Origin: Arachnomyces sp. PD_36
Lineage: Eukaryota; Ascomycota; Eurotiomycetes; Onygenales; Arachnomycetaceae
Direction: 5' to 3'
DNA length: 64,000 nucleotides
NCBI GenBank assembly: GCA_032988195.1
Contig: JANTQE010000004.1
Location: 62,001-126,000, forward strand
Shown here: positions 1 through 10,006 of the stretch, in pieces
Layout of the letters: every line of letters starts with the position of its first letter
Numbering within the stretch: the stretch's first letter is position 1
Notes under the pieces: generated by a model
Seen by the model: only the letters and a program-made list of their open reading frames with translations
Database searches by the model: none
What the model was told of the DNA's origin: nothing
Made by a program: the position numbers and the translations under genes

Positions 1-1378
1 TCATTCGTATGCTTGGCCCCTTGTCAACTTCTCCTGGTCACCTTCCTCTAAGCTAAGCGTTTTCTCCATCCAGCTCCCAAGGATCAGGTATCTCGAGCTG
101 CCAAGATGTTGGCGGAAGAATTTGTACGTTCCATTCAGAGCTGCTCCTGTTTTGCGAAGACCCATCTGACCGCATAAAATAGGGCACGGCATCCAATATC
201 AAGTCACGTGTCAATCGTCTCTCCGTCCTCTCGGCCATTACCTCGACCCAACAGCGCCTCAAGCTCTACACCAAGGTGCCACCAAATGGCTTGGTGGTCT
301 ACTGTGGTGAAATCATCACGTCCGAGGGGAAAGAGCGCAAAATCAATATCGATTTTGAGCCCTTCAAGCCAATCAACACCTCCCTGTATCTCTGTGATAA
401 TAAATTCCATACCGAGGCCTTGAGCGAACTCCTGGAATCCGATCAGAAGTTCGGTTTTATCATCATGGATGGTAACGGTGCGTTGTTCGGTACCCTGAGC
501 GGCAACACTCGAGACGTGGTCCATAAATTCTCCGTCGATCTACCCAAGAAGCACGGCCGTGGTGGTCAGTCTGCGCTACGTTTCTCTCGACTCCGTGAAG
601 AGAAGCGCCACAACTACGTCCGTAAGGTCGCCGAGTTAGCGGTCCAAAATTTCATCACCGCCGATAAAGTCAACGTTGCAGGACTTATCCTCGCTGGTTC
701 CGCCGATTTCAAGAACGATCTCAACCAGTCCGATCTTTTCGATAACCGCCTCCAGTCCAAAGTGATCAAGATCGTGGATGTCTCCTATGGTGGTGAGAAT
801 GGGTTCAACCAGGCCATTGAGCTTGCCTCCGAGACCCTGGGCAATGTCAAGTTCATCCAGGAGAAGAAACTGATCGGGAGATACTTTGAAGAGATCAGCC
901 AGGACAGCGGTAAAGTTTGCTACGGTGCGGAAGACACTCTGAAGGCTATGGAGCTCGGCGCAGCCGAGATTCTGATTGTCTACGAGAACTTGGAGATTAC
1001 TCGCTGGGTTCTCAAGCCTACCTCCGGCTCCGAGGTGATCCTCCACACCACGAAAGCCCAAGAGAGTAACCGTGAAATGTTTATGGATAAAGAGACCGGT
1101 CAAGAGATGGAAATCGTTGACCAAGGCCCTTTCTTGGAGTGGCTGGCCGAAAACTACAAGAACTTTGGTGCCACTCTGGAGTTCGTCTCAGACAGGTCCA
1201 GTGAAGGAAACCAGTTTGTCAAAGGCTTTGGTGGTATCGGTGCAATGCTCCGTTACAAGGTTAATTTCGAACAACTTGCCGATTTCAGTGACGAGGATGA
1301 ATTTTATGACGGTAAGCTTGCACGGTGACAGCTTAGGTGGTATCAGCACTAACCGATACTCCTCTTACCGCAGATTGA
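1..1378 (+). CDS. sup45: Eukaryotic peptide chain release factor subunit 1 (eRF1), 5' end outside window
   Basis: eRF1 recognises all three stop codons in the ribosomal A site and triggers peptide release with eRF3. I read exons 1-6, 74-123, 183-1311 and 1374-1378; introns 7-73, 124-182 and 1312-1373 all have GT...AG ends and keep the frame. The stop-recognition NIKS motif lies at the start of exon 183 (GTASNIKSRVNRL), followed by YLCDNKF (the YxCxxxF motif) and the catalytic GGQ loop (GRGGQ). The middle and C-terminal domains follow, with an acidic tail ending DEDEFYDD. About the first 34 residues (by comparison with yeast Sup45) lie left of the window. Oddities: the last coding exon holds only five coding bases (AT TGA), and the stop is TGA followed by CGG with an open frame behind it (see the separate entry). 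Family assignment is certain; the terminal exon is the conserved ending by comparison with relatives. Confidence 0.97.
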
Positions 1379-1669
1379 CGGTTTTGCAGCCTCGCAGAGA
1401 GCGAGGATGAAAGCCCAGAAATCCCGACGGCGGACTTTCTGACGGGTGGTCCGACGAACTACGCAGATAGCGATCGTAGATCTTCCACGTCAGCCGCCTT
1501 ACGGACCACGAGTCCGCCTGCCAGAAATTGTGAGAAATTTCCGAGAGGTATGTATTCTTGTCCCTTCCTCCCTACGCGGGCCCATGGCCTGCGGCTTCCT
1601 CGAACCCATCGGCTGACCGAAAGGCAGGCCCATCCGAGCTCCGAAAGGTCGTTACTTGTACTTGATTGA
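1374..1669 (+). other. Open reading frame continuing in frame past the eRF1 stop (possible readthrough or alternative-splice extension)
   Basis: After the TGA at 1376-1378 the same frame stays open for 96 sense codons to TGA 1667-1669. The first half is acidic and Ser/Pro/Thr-rich (SLAESEDESPEIPTADF, then TGGPTNYADSDRR). A second AG acceptor at 1395-1397, 24 nt after the one used at 1371-1373, would skip the stop and join this frame. A good donor (GTATGT, from 1548), a CTGAC branch-like site (1613-1617) and an acceptor (1625-1627) define a possible 80-nt intron 1548-1627. If it is spliced, the extension is 68 codons and ends at 1663-1665. Open frame and splice signals are seen directly; translation is inference. 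Confidence 0.4.
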
Positions 1670-2303
1670 CTAGAGAGATTCAAAGCCGGGATTGTCGGAA
1701 AGCGGGCGCACAGTAAATCATCTTACGCTGCTCCTGCTCTTCTTGGCGTCCCCCGGGCCCGTGTTCTCCTCGGATGCGGGTGGAGCTGAATAGTGTTGTG
1801 GAATTTGCGTCGGATGATGATTAAATTGGTATTCTTGTTTTGCTGCCAGACTTCCCACCTATTATAAGTCTCAAGGGTTCAAGTGCAGCCTTGTCATTCA
1901 CTGAATTTGTTCTATAGTGATCTGGTTCGAAATACCAGTTAGCTATGTTCTAGAAAATCCAATCCTCTCGTTTATGATTGATCCTTTTGCTGGCTCCCTT
2001 CGCCCTACATCCCATGCACTCCCCCCTGTGAATACACCACGAGCTCCCGTTACGGAGGTGGGTAGTGGGGTCAACACCCTGTTTCCGATAGGCTACATAT
2101 TTACTATCGAGGATGAGGGACGAAATTTTCCCGAATAACCGGAGTATCTACGGCCAGCACTCTACAATTTGTACACTTTATTGTACTTAGCACAGATCAA
2201 CGGAAAATGCTATTTTCAAGGGCGCCAGCCAGGAAAGGTAAATCACTTTTAGTAGGTCCCATCATTCACAAAAAAAGGGGTATCACTCGTCATGTTCCTC
2301 TCT
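1670..2303. other. Intergenic region between convergent eRF1 and prephenate dehydratase genes
   Basis: Presumed 3' UTRs of both genes. I see no conserved open frame beyond the eRF1 extension described separately, and no repeat or RNA gene. Confidence 0.6.
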
Positions 2304-3534
2304 CTAGTTCTGTTGTTCCATCCAAGTTCCAAGATCCCGACATGATTCCGTTACCTCCTGTAAATCCTTCAAGATCTTGCAGACTACATCGTCGTCGTGA
2401 ACTCCCTGTATCCTAGCGCACTCGACAAAAAACACATATTGCCAAGGTCTAACCAAGCTCGGTCTCGTATTGATGCTCGTCAGATTCATCCCGTGTGCTT
2501 TAAAGATGACGAGGGCGTCCGCTAGGGCGCCTGGCGAGGTATGGTTGATCATGAAGGATACGAGAGTCTTCCACTTTGTTTGCGGCTCAGAGCCTTCCCC
2601 GGAGGTTGACTTGTTGTCGCGTCCTTCGGTCCCCTGTGCTGTGACATTCCGTAATATCAAGAATCTCGTCGTGTTGTTTCCGGAGTCATCCTCGATATTC
2701 TCACTGAGGATCTCTAGGTCATGGTGCTCAGCAGCCAGCTTGCTAGCAATCGCTGCGTTTGAATCTGCTGCTTGCTCCGAGACAATCTGGGCAGCCTTCG
2801 AAGTTGATGATACATCTTGTCTCTCAACGCCCTTGAAATGCTTGGAGAGAAATTTCTCGCACTGGCCCCAAGCTTGCGGATGAGTGTACAATTTCGTTAT
2901 GGATTTGTACCTCGAGTCTTTGTCCTCGCCGCCACCATTTGTAGTAGAGTCATTTCCCCGATCATTGCCTGAGTCTCAGTCAGCTATGTTCTCGGGTTTA
3001 AAAACTACCATCCTAGGTAATAACGTCGACAGGTAGGGGTAAAGTGTAGTAGCAAAATAGAAAGCTCGCAGTTCAGGGGAGATTTCACATATAGACGATC
3101 AGGAACAGATGCGCCATGGAAAAGCCTACCATTTGCCGTGCCCTGTTTAGAAACATTTTTAAGCCCGTAGACCAGTAAACAATGGTGTACAGTCAAGTAA
3201 TGTTCTCCGCAGACAGCAATGTCGCCAAAGAGCTTGTCCCGGTCGGCGAGCAGATCAAGGGCTTGAACAACAGAGCCATTGGTTGAATTCTCGAAAGGGA
3301 CAACCGCATAATCTACCTCCTTAGATTGGAGGGCGGCGAATACGTCTCGGAAGGACGTGAGCGGAGAGAGAATGGCTTTTCTCCCGAAACTTTCAAGAGT
3401 TGCCTACCCCTTCCTATTAGCGGCGGATTCCTCTTCCCCCGGACATACACTGTGAGCAGAGCAAAGCTGGGTCTCACCTGGTGTGAAAAAGAGGCCGCGG
3501 GGCCGAGGAATGCCACCCTGGGATTCTCCAGCAT
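2304..3534 (-). CDS. pha2: Prephenate dehydratase (phenylalanine biosynthesis)
   Basis: Converts prephenate to phenylpyruvate (EC 4.2.1.51), the committed step to phenylalanine. Exons on the minus strand are 3534-3478, 3403-3130 and 2968-2304, giving 331 aa; introns are 3404-3477 and 2969-3129. The N-terminus carries the family signature (RVAFLGPAASFSHQ), then a periplasmic-binding-like fold with VPFENSTNGSV. The catalytic-type TRF motif sits in NNTTRFLIL. The C-terminal ACT domain (about residues 240-325) contains GMNLTSINTRPS, corresponding to the Phe-binding ESRP region of bacterial enzymes, and the YVFFVE strand. Between the two halves of the catalytic domain is a low-complexity insert rich in N, D and G. 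I chose ATG 3534 because the homologous N-terminus starts just after it; a GTG upstream is not a plausible start. It shares a 341-bp promoter with htd2. Confidence 0.95.
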
Positions 3535-3875
3535 GATGGTTTGAGCTGGTGGGCACACAAGAAGAGAGGGCGTAACAACGTTTAGACAACCACTTATCCC
3601 GTTCCGAGAATAGGGATATTCAACAGTCAGGACGACCTACTTGTACAAGGTCCCCATACATACAGAAAGTTGACATCTTTCTTGACCCAAACAATAGGTT
3701 TATATATATAGTTTGTGCCAAAAAATGAGGTCGGAAAGCAAACAGAACAAACCCCTTTGATACGGCAGTTAACCGAAATCCGGTGGATGCATACACCTGC
3801 AGCAGTCAACAACCACCCATTCCTGAATGAAGTGAGGCGCGAACCAACGCGAATGGATGGGAAGAGCAGCCGGTC
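3535..3875. promoter_or_regulatory. Shared divergent promoter of pha2 (-) and htd2 (+)
   Basis: These 341 bp separate the two start codons and must hold both promoters and leaders. I see no canonical Gcn4/CpcA site (TGASTCA) although pha2 is an amino-acid biosynthetic gene. A TATA-like stretch (TTTATATATATAG) lies near 3700. Confidence 0.55.
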
Positions 3876-5152
3876 ATGTTCTCTCCAGTGAGAAGAAGGG
3901 GGTTCAACTCTTTCGACTATTTACGGCGTGATAGTTTACTTTCAACGTGCCAACATGGGCAGGTTCGCCGAACCTCTGATTCCTCACTTGTCGGTCTACA
4001 AGAGAAGCTCACCTCGCGCTCCCTCCCCCTCGCATACGACTACCTCTCCCCTCAGCCTTCTCACCTTCTAAATCTCACTCTTGCCGATTTTCTCCCTGGA
4101 GTTGCACCAGCTTCGTCTTCAAATGATTCCGTCGCCACTGAGCTTCCGTCCATCTATCGACCTCCGCGCATGCCCGTTGGGTACCATCTAATTTACTTTC
4201 CACCTCAAGTCCGAGAATCACAGTTACTCTCCGATGGTACAGATGTGCTACACACGCCCGGCCATCCATTCGATTGCCGGATGTGGGCCGGGGGCTGGGT
4301 CAGATTTCCTCAAGAGGGCGGTCCGCTACTGAACGGCAGCCGAGCTGTTTGCCTGGAAGGAATCCGGGACGTGACAATTAAGGGCCGAGAAGGGGAGGAG
4401 AAGTTGTTCGTCGGGATCGAAAGGAGGGTGGGTCAGGTGTCAGAGCAGGAGAGCGAAGAGAGTATTAGGGGAAGGCTATGGACAAAGAACGAGCATGAGG
4501 ATGGCGATGCAGTGGTGGTTGAAAGGAGAAATCTTGTCTTCATGCGCCCAAAGCCACCTAAGCAAGAGAATTTAGGTGACGAAAAGGCTGTTAAGGATGG
4601 GAGGATCGTGAGAGGTAGGTATTATCTTCTTGAAACTATTCTCCAGTTCCACATTCATATCGCGTCGATACTAACTACCTATCGCGCCGCCGATGGCGTT
4701 TCCACCCAAAAGCGCCTTCCGACCCTGAGTACAGTCATGTAATCCTCCCATCTAAATCTCTCCTATTTCGCTTTTCCGCTCTCACCTTCAACGCTCATTC
4801 CATCCATCTGGACCAACATTACGCCCAAAACATAGAAGGCTATCGAAACCTTCTCGTCCATGGACCTTTGTCTCTCACCATCATGCTCACGGTGCTACGA
4901 TGCCATTTCCACAAGTATCGGCAAGCTATTAGGAACATCGAGTACAGAAATCTCGCTCCCTTATATGTGGAGGAAGAGATGAAGGTATGTACCAAGCGAA
5001 AACAGAATGGGCGTCCCGGGGCATGGGATGTCTGGATAGAAGGGAGTGATGGGGGTCTTCGTGTCCGAGGCACAGTTCACACCGAAGAGATAGAAGAAGA
5101 CCCCGAAGACCGGCTAGCTGAAGGGCTTCCGCCGGGAGCCACCCAAATCTAG
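3876..5152 (+). CDS. htd2: Mitochondrial 3-hydroxyacyl-thioester dehydratase type 2 (Htd2 family)
   Basis: Htd2 carries out the dehydration step of mitochondrial type II fatty acid synthesis, which feeds lipoic acid synthesis. Exons are 3876-4614 and 4713-5152 with a 98-nt intron, giving 392 aa. The basic, Arg/Ser-rich N-terminus (MFSPVRRRGFNSF) fits a mitochondrial presequence. The first hot-dog half contains YHLIYFPP and the DGTD...GHPFDCRMWAGG block typical of fungal Htd2. The second half, after the intron, contains LLFRFSALTFNAH and RNLLVHGPL, the family's conserved C-terminal hydratase block. The intron is open in frame for a while but ends with a stop, so unspliced RNA would lack the second hot-dog. 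The name rests on these motif blocks; a related MaoC-like dehydratase role is the alternative. Confidence 0.88.
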
Positions 5153-5634
5153 GAATACGTGATACCCAGTCCCGCTTGTGAGGAAACAAGGTTGTCGATT
5201 TGACCATCTTGGAGCAGAAAACTCCCCTCCTCCTCTTCAATCTTGGTAAAGCCCCATGCAATATATATGCAATTTAATGAATCAACAATAAAGTCGAATA
5301 GAGCTTCGCCGCAAGAATACCTGCCTACCTTGCTTCCTTCTCTAGTGAGATGACAGAGAAATATATTAACGGATAATCTATTAATGCCTACTGAGCCACA
5401 AACGTACTAGTTTAAGTGGCATGTAAACTAAACCCTTTTCAGCCTTAGTCTCCCTTTTCTTTGTGTGCGAATGATAATCCTACAAATAGCTCCTTCCTCC
5501 GATTTTTTGTTTTGCTTTCTCTTCCTTCTCTTTTTCTCTTCACGGGCACCAAAAGATTCCTTCCATCATCCTCTCAAGAGAGCTTCCAAAGTATTTATGG
5601 CATACAATTAAAGAAGCTACTGAGGATTCTCTTA
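5153..5634. other. Intergenic: htd2 3' end and derlin promoter
   Basis: Probable htd2 3' UTR followed by a T/C-rich leader (about 5500-5560) upstream of the derlin start. No gene or repeat seen. Confidence 0.55.
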
Positions 5635-7028
5635 ATGATGGATGCTTTTTGGGCTGCCCCGCCAGTGACAAGGTACTTACTTGAGCTTCCTCTTTCCCAT
5701 GTATTCGTCGGCTAACGTTTATTTTTTTTGAACCGAATAGGACACTCACTCTTGCAACCGGAGTTCTATCTGCTCTAGTCCATGGCAAGCTACTTCCCGG
5801 CTACTGGGTCATCTTCTATCTCCCTAGGATCTTTAAATTGCCGCCGGAACTATGGAGAATCCCGTCGTCTTTCCTCCTCACCGGAGGCGGGTTCTCGCTT
5901 ATTATGGACCTTTACTTCAGTACGGGCCCTCTAGGTTCGACCACTCAAGAAGGCTGCTAATAACCGATGGTAGTGTACACCTATGGGAGCAAACTAGAGA
6001 CACAGTCGGCCCGCTTCAGCGCGCCGGGTGACTTCTTCACTTATCTCATTTTCGTAGCCACTACAATCATGGTAAGTCTTGGACAGACATTCTTATCCGC
6101 GGAGACGACGTCGAGCGTACTCCCGTTCCTTCATAGCCACTATTTTCTACCCTTCACTCGTCACATTGAACCACCTCACATATCTGCCCGCCCAGCAAAA
6201 ACCCTAGCTGAAGCGGTTCCTGGAGATGAGGAAGATTGCCCCTACATCTCATGCAGTCCATCATTCGCAATAATACAATCCTTTAGGGCTGTACTGCGGT
6301 GTAGGCATGGTGGGATTGCTATTTAGGAAGCCTATGTGAAAAACTATGTTCACGTAGGTGGTTGTGGCACCCTACATTCTTTATATATATCCATCCACTT
6401 TATTAATTCATTACTTTCTCCAACCTAAAATCTACATCCTCCCTCGCATCTCCTTTGATGGCTGCGCTCGGCGCGCGTTGTATTAGGGTGCTCCGGCTAA
6501 CAATTCGCAGCTCACGGCAGGCTACTTGGGTGGCATGGTCTTCACCTCCGGTATGTCCTTAGAACCAATATTGGCCACAGCACCCTGTCCACTAACGCTG
6601 CCGCAGCCCTTATCCTCGCGCTTGTGTACACGTTCGCCCAGGAGAACCGGGGGAGAAAGGTGACATTCTTCGTGGTCCAGATACCCGTCGAGTTCCTTCC
6701 TTTCGCGATGCTTGGCATGACTCTTGTCATGGGAAGTTGGGAGGGGGCGCTGCTTGAGAGTATGGGGATAGTGGCCGCGCATCTATACGACTTCCTCACC
6801 CGTATCTACCCAGCCTTTGGGGGCGGAAGGAACTATATTACTACCCCCGGGTTTGTTAGGCGGTGGTTTGCGCGGGGTCAACCCCGTCAGACTACACGTC
6901 CGCATGGCACGGCCTTCCGAGCTAATCAACCAACGACCCAGGGAGGGGAGTCGTCCAGAGGGTGGTCGTCGGGGTTTGGCAATTCATGGGGTGGGAGAGG
7001 TGCTGGCCGACGACTTGGGGGAGACTAA
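5635..7028 (+). CDS. Derlin (Der1/Dfm1-like ER-associated degradation protein)
   Basis: Derlins are rhomboid-fold ER membrane proteins that help move misfolded proteins to the cytosol for proteasomal degradation. Exons are 5635-5672, 5741-5919, 5974-6071, 6511-6550 and 6607-7028, giving 258 aa. Recognisable blocks are PPVTRTLTLAT near the N-terminus, the RFSAPGDFFTY loop, several hydrophobic segments, and the family's NRGRKVTFF...QIPVEFLPF and GIVAAHLYDFLTRIYPAFGGG blocks. The hydrophilic Gly/Arg/Ser-rich tail ends GRRLGGD. Intron 3 (6072-6510, 439 nt) is far longer than the others and is treated as a finding. ATG 5635 is followed directly by another ATG, so the start could be three bases later. 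Whether it is the Der1 or the Dfm1 orthologue cannot be decided from the sequence. Confidence 0.93.
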
Positions 7029-7541
7029 CTTCTGTATAACACGAATTCGATGTACATGTATAAGTCATTAATGGGTAACTGCTTAGAATCCTTTTCCTTT
7101 TCCTTTCCCTTTTTTAGTAGGAGAATGAATCCTTTTCTCGCAGTGACTGGAGAGTACTCACAGGTAATATATGATTTCATCATAATTTCGCGCTTCCTCA
7201 CACAAAAGAGTGTGAGATCATACTACGTCTGTAATATATTACCATACGAATACACCCTTTGTGGGTGGAAAAAAACCTTACTCACCCACGCTAACCAATA
7301 ATGTTCGCCTATCTTGTCCGCACTTCAAAATTTCCAAAGAGAGAAAGAAAGATTCGAACTTTCGTTATTTTTTTTCCCCGTCGGTCGTTCCTTCATCTCT
7401 CTTCTCTGTGCGAACTCCAACGCAACGACGGTCAATCAACCTTCTTGCGCTTTACTGTTGGCGACATATATCTACACCCCCAGCACCACTTGCGACAGTT
7501 GTTCTTTCTATATTGATTGAACACACACAAAGCCTTCAAAA
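7029..7541. other. Intergenic: derlin 3' end and cbf5 promoter
   Basis: Contains T/C-rich tracts (about 7086-7120 and 7360-7410) typical of fungal leaders. No separate gene is seen. Confidence 0.55.
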
Positions 7542-9299
7542 ATGGCAGTCGCAGTGGCTAAGGCCGATGTCGAGTACAGCATCAAACCTGAGGCGGTCAC
7601 TCCTACCATCCCAACTTCGGAATGGCCCCTTCTTCTCAAGAACTATGATAAACGTGAGCTCTTCTCTTCTTAGCAGACCCTGTCTTCATGGGTTCAACTA
7701 CTGTGCTATGCTATGCTATGCCCCGCGTGCGAGAGTCTTGGGAGCTAACATTCTTCCTTCTTTCTCCAGTCCTTGTGAGAACCGGTCACTTTACGCCAAT
7801 TCCCAGCGGATGCACTCCGCTAAAGCGCGACCTGAAATCGTACATTAGCTCCGGCGTGATCAATTTGGATAAACCTTCAAATCCTTCCAGTCATGAAGTC
7901 GTTGCGTGGATGAAGAGGATACTTAGGTATGCTTGAAGAGCTTGTCGCAAGATAATGCGCGAAGGATTAATAGGGATAGGCACTGATTTCTTTGACTAGG
8001 GTGGAAAAAACCGGTCACAGTGGAACTCTCGACCCAAAGGTCACGGGTTGTCTTATCGTCTGTATAGATCGTGCGACTCGGCTCGTCAAGTCACAGCAGG
8101 GTGCCGGAAAGGAGTATGTGTGCGTCATCCGTCTTCACGATAAACTTCCAGGAGGCGAGGCCCAGTTCGCAAGAGCCCTCGAGACCTTGACTGGAGCTCT
8201 TTTCCAACGACCTCCCTTGATTTCGGCTGTGAAGCGACAACTTCGTATCCGTACTATCCACCAGAGCAAGCTTTACGAATTCGACAACGACCGTCACCTC
8301 GGTGTTTTCTGGGTTAGCTGCGAAGCTGGAACCTATATCCGAACCCTCTGTGTCCATCTGGGGCTACTTCTCGGTGTCGGTGCCCACATGCAAGAACTAC
8401 GACGAGTTCGCAGTGGAGCGATGGACGAGCAGGATGGCATGGTTACCCTTCACGATGTCCTTGATGCCCAATGGATGATGGACAACAACCGCGATGAATC
8501 CTACCTCCGCACCGTCATCAGCCCTCTGGAGAGTCTTCTCACGACCTACAAGCGTATCGTTGTCAAGGACAGCGCTGTAAATGCTGTTTGTTATGGTGCC
8601 AAGCTCATGATTCCGGGTCTTTTGCGTTTCGGTAAGTCGTTCTCTCCCTTTGCGCCGAAAATGCTACAAAGCTAAGTTCTAACTTTCTCTTCAGAGGCTG
8701 GAATTGAGGTTCACGAGGAAGTCGTACTCATGACTACCAAAGGTGAGGCTATTGCGCTTGGTATCGCCCAGATGTCAACTGTCGAGCTCTCAACCTGCGA
8801 TCACGGCGTCGTTGCCAAGGTGAAGCGTTGTATCATGGAGAGAGATCTGTACCCCCGAAGGTGGGGAATGGGTCCTGTCGCTTTGGAGAAGAAGAAGATG
8901 AAGTCGGACGGCAAGCTTGATGTGAGTTTAAAAACTGATTACCCTCTACGTCTGTGACCGTTGCTAAATTCCGTATAGAAATACGGCCGTGCGAACGAAG
9001 CTACACCAGCCAAGTGGCAAGCAGAGTACAAGGACTACAATGCGCCTTTGGGAACAGAAGCCCAGCCAACTGCAACCCCTACGGTCAACAACGCCGCTCC
9101 CGCCGCCGCCGAACCAGATGCAGAGCAATCAACTCCCGATGACGCTGCTGCCGCTGCCGATTCGGAAAAGAAACGAAAGAGACATGACGAGACACCAGAG
9201 GAGAGGGCTGAGCGGAAACGCAAGAAGAAGGAAAAGAAGGAGAAGAAGGAAAGGCGACGATCCAAGAAGGAGGCATCGGATGATGATGACAGCGATTAG
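7542..9299 (+). CDS. cbf5: H/ACA ribonucleoprotein pseudouridine synthase Cbf5 (dyskerin)
   Basis: Catalytic subunit of H/ACA snoRNPs, which convert uridine to pseudouridine in rRNA and snRNA in the nucleolus. Exons are 7542-7653, 7770-7926, 8000-8631, 8695-8921 and 8979-9299, giving 482 aa. The DKLD-type N-terminal domain starts near VRTGHFTPIPSG. The TruB catalytic block is GHSGTLDPKVTGCL with the nucleophilic Asp. A PUA domain follows (about residues 275-350, MIPGLLRFEAGIEV to RWGMGP). The tail is Ala/Pro-rich, then strongly basic with KKE/KKD-type repeats as in yeast Cbf5, and ends in an acidic stretch. All four introns are 57-116 nt with standard ends. Confidence 0.97.
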
Positions 9300-10006
9300 A
9301 TGCTGATTGTCGGAGACGCTCTCCCGGTTTTCCATGGTCAGGATATGTTGTCTGGGTGTCAAATCGGAGATGTAGTCGGCAAACATATTTCCTGTACCAT
9401 ATATCATAGTTTTGTATGTTTGGCTGGAGTCTCGGGTCAAAAGGATCTCACGGTTTTCTTTTCCTTTATCTTCTTACTTTTTCCGTCGTCTTTAAAATGG
9501 TTTGATGTCCGATTGTTATTCGCTTTCCTGTCTCTCTTTCTTTGGTTCCTCATATCAGTAAATCGGGGGCTTCATAAGCGGACTACGGTCGAGGCCAATG
9601 AAATCCGAATTCATATTTCCGAAGAATCCCAAAGCACACAATACTAGGTCAAAATAAAATCACCCTTCAAGTTTGTAGGAACAATATCCGTAGCCCTTAT
9701 CTTCGTTGCGTGAGCCCGTCATGCGAGTCATGCGGGTCATGCTGTTCGTGCGACGCATCTCGGCCAAGTCATGATACACATTATCCCCGCCTACGAACAA
9801 CTTCACTCCGCATCACCTTCTCCAACTCACTTTTATATCTCAATAAACTGACCATAGCCCCAATTTGGACCCTGAACCGAATCGTACAAAATCCTGTGTT
9901 CCTCATTACCTCAGTACTTCGAAGAATCAGCTGAATCTTCCGCCCCGAGACGCAAGAATCCATTCGAGCTGCCTTCAGGTCTTCAAATTGCGGTGGCGGC
10001 TCTATC
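9300..10006. other. Intergenic: cbf5 3' end and gid9 promoter
   Basis: Noncoding by inspection. It contains a 9-bp tandem repeat (GTCATGCGR) at 9718-9744 upstream of gid9, listed separately. Confidence 0.55.
9718..9744. repeat. Three tandem copies of a 9-mer GTCATGCGR
   Basis: Copies at 9718-9726, 9727-9735 and 9736-9744; the third has one changed base. It lies about 265 bp upstream of the gid9 start codon. Confidence 0.8.

Noticed and set aside
4984..5004. GTATGT...CAG inside htd2 exon 2
   Set aside because: Only 21 nt, too short for an intron, and the residues belong to a conserved block.
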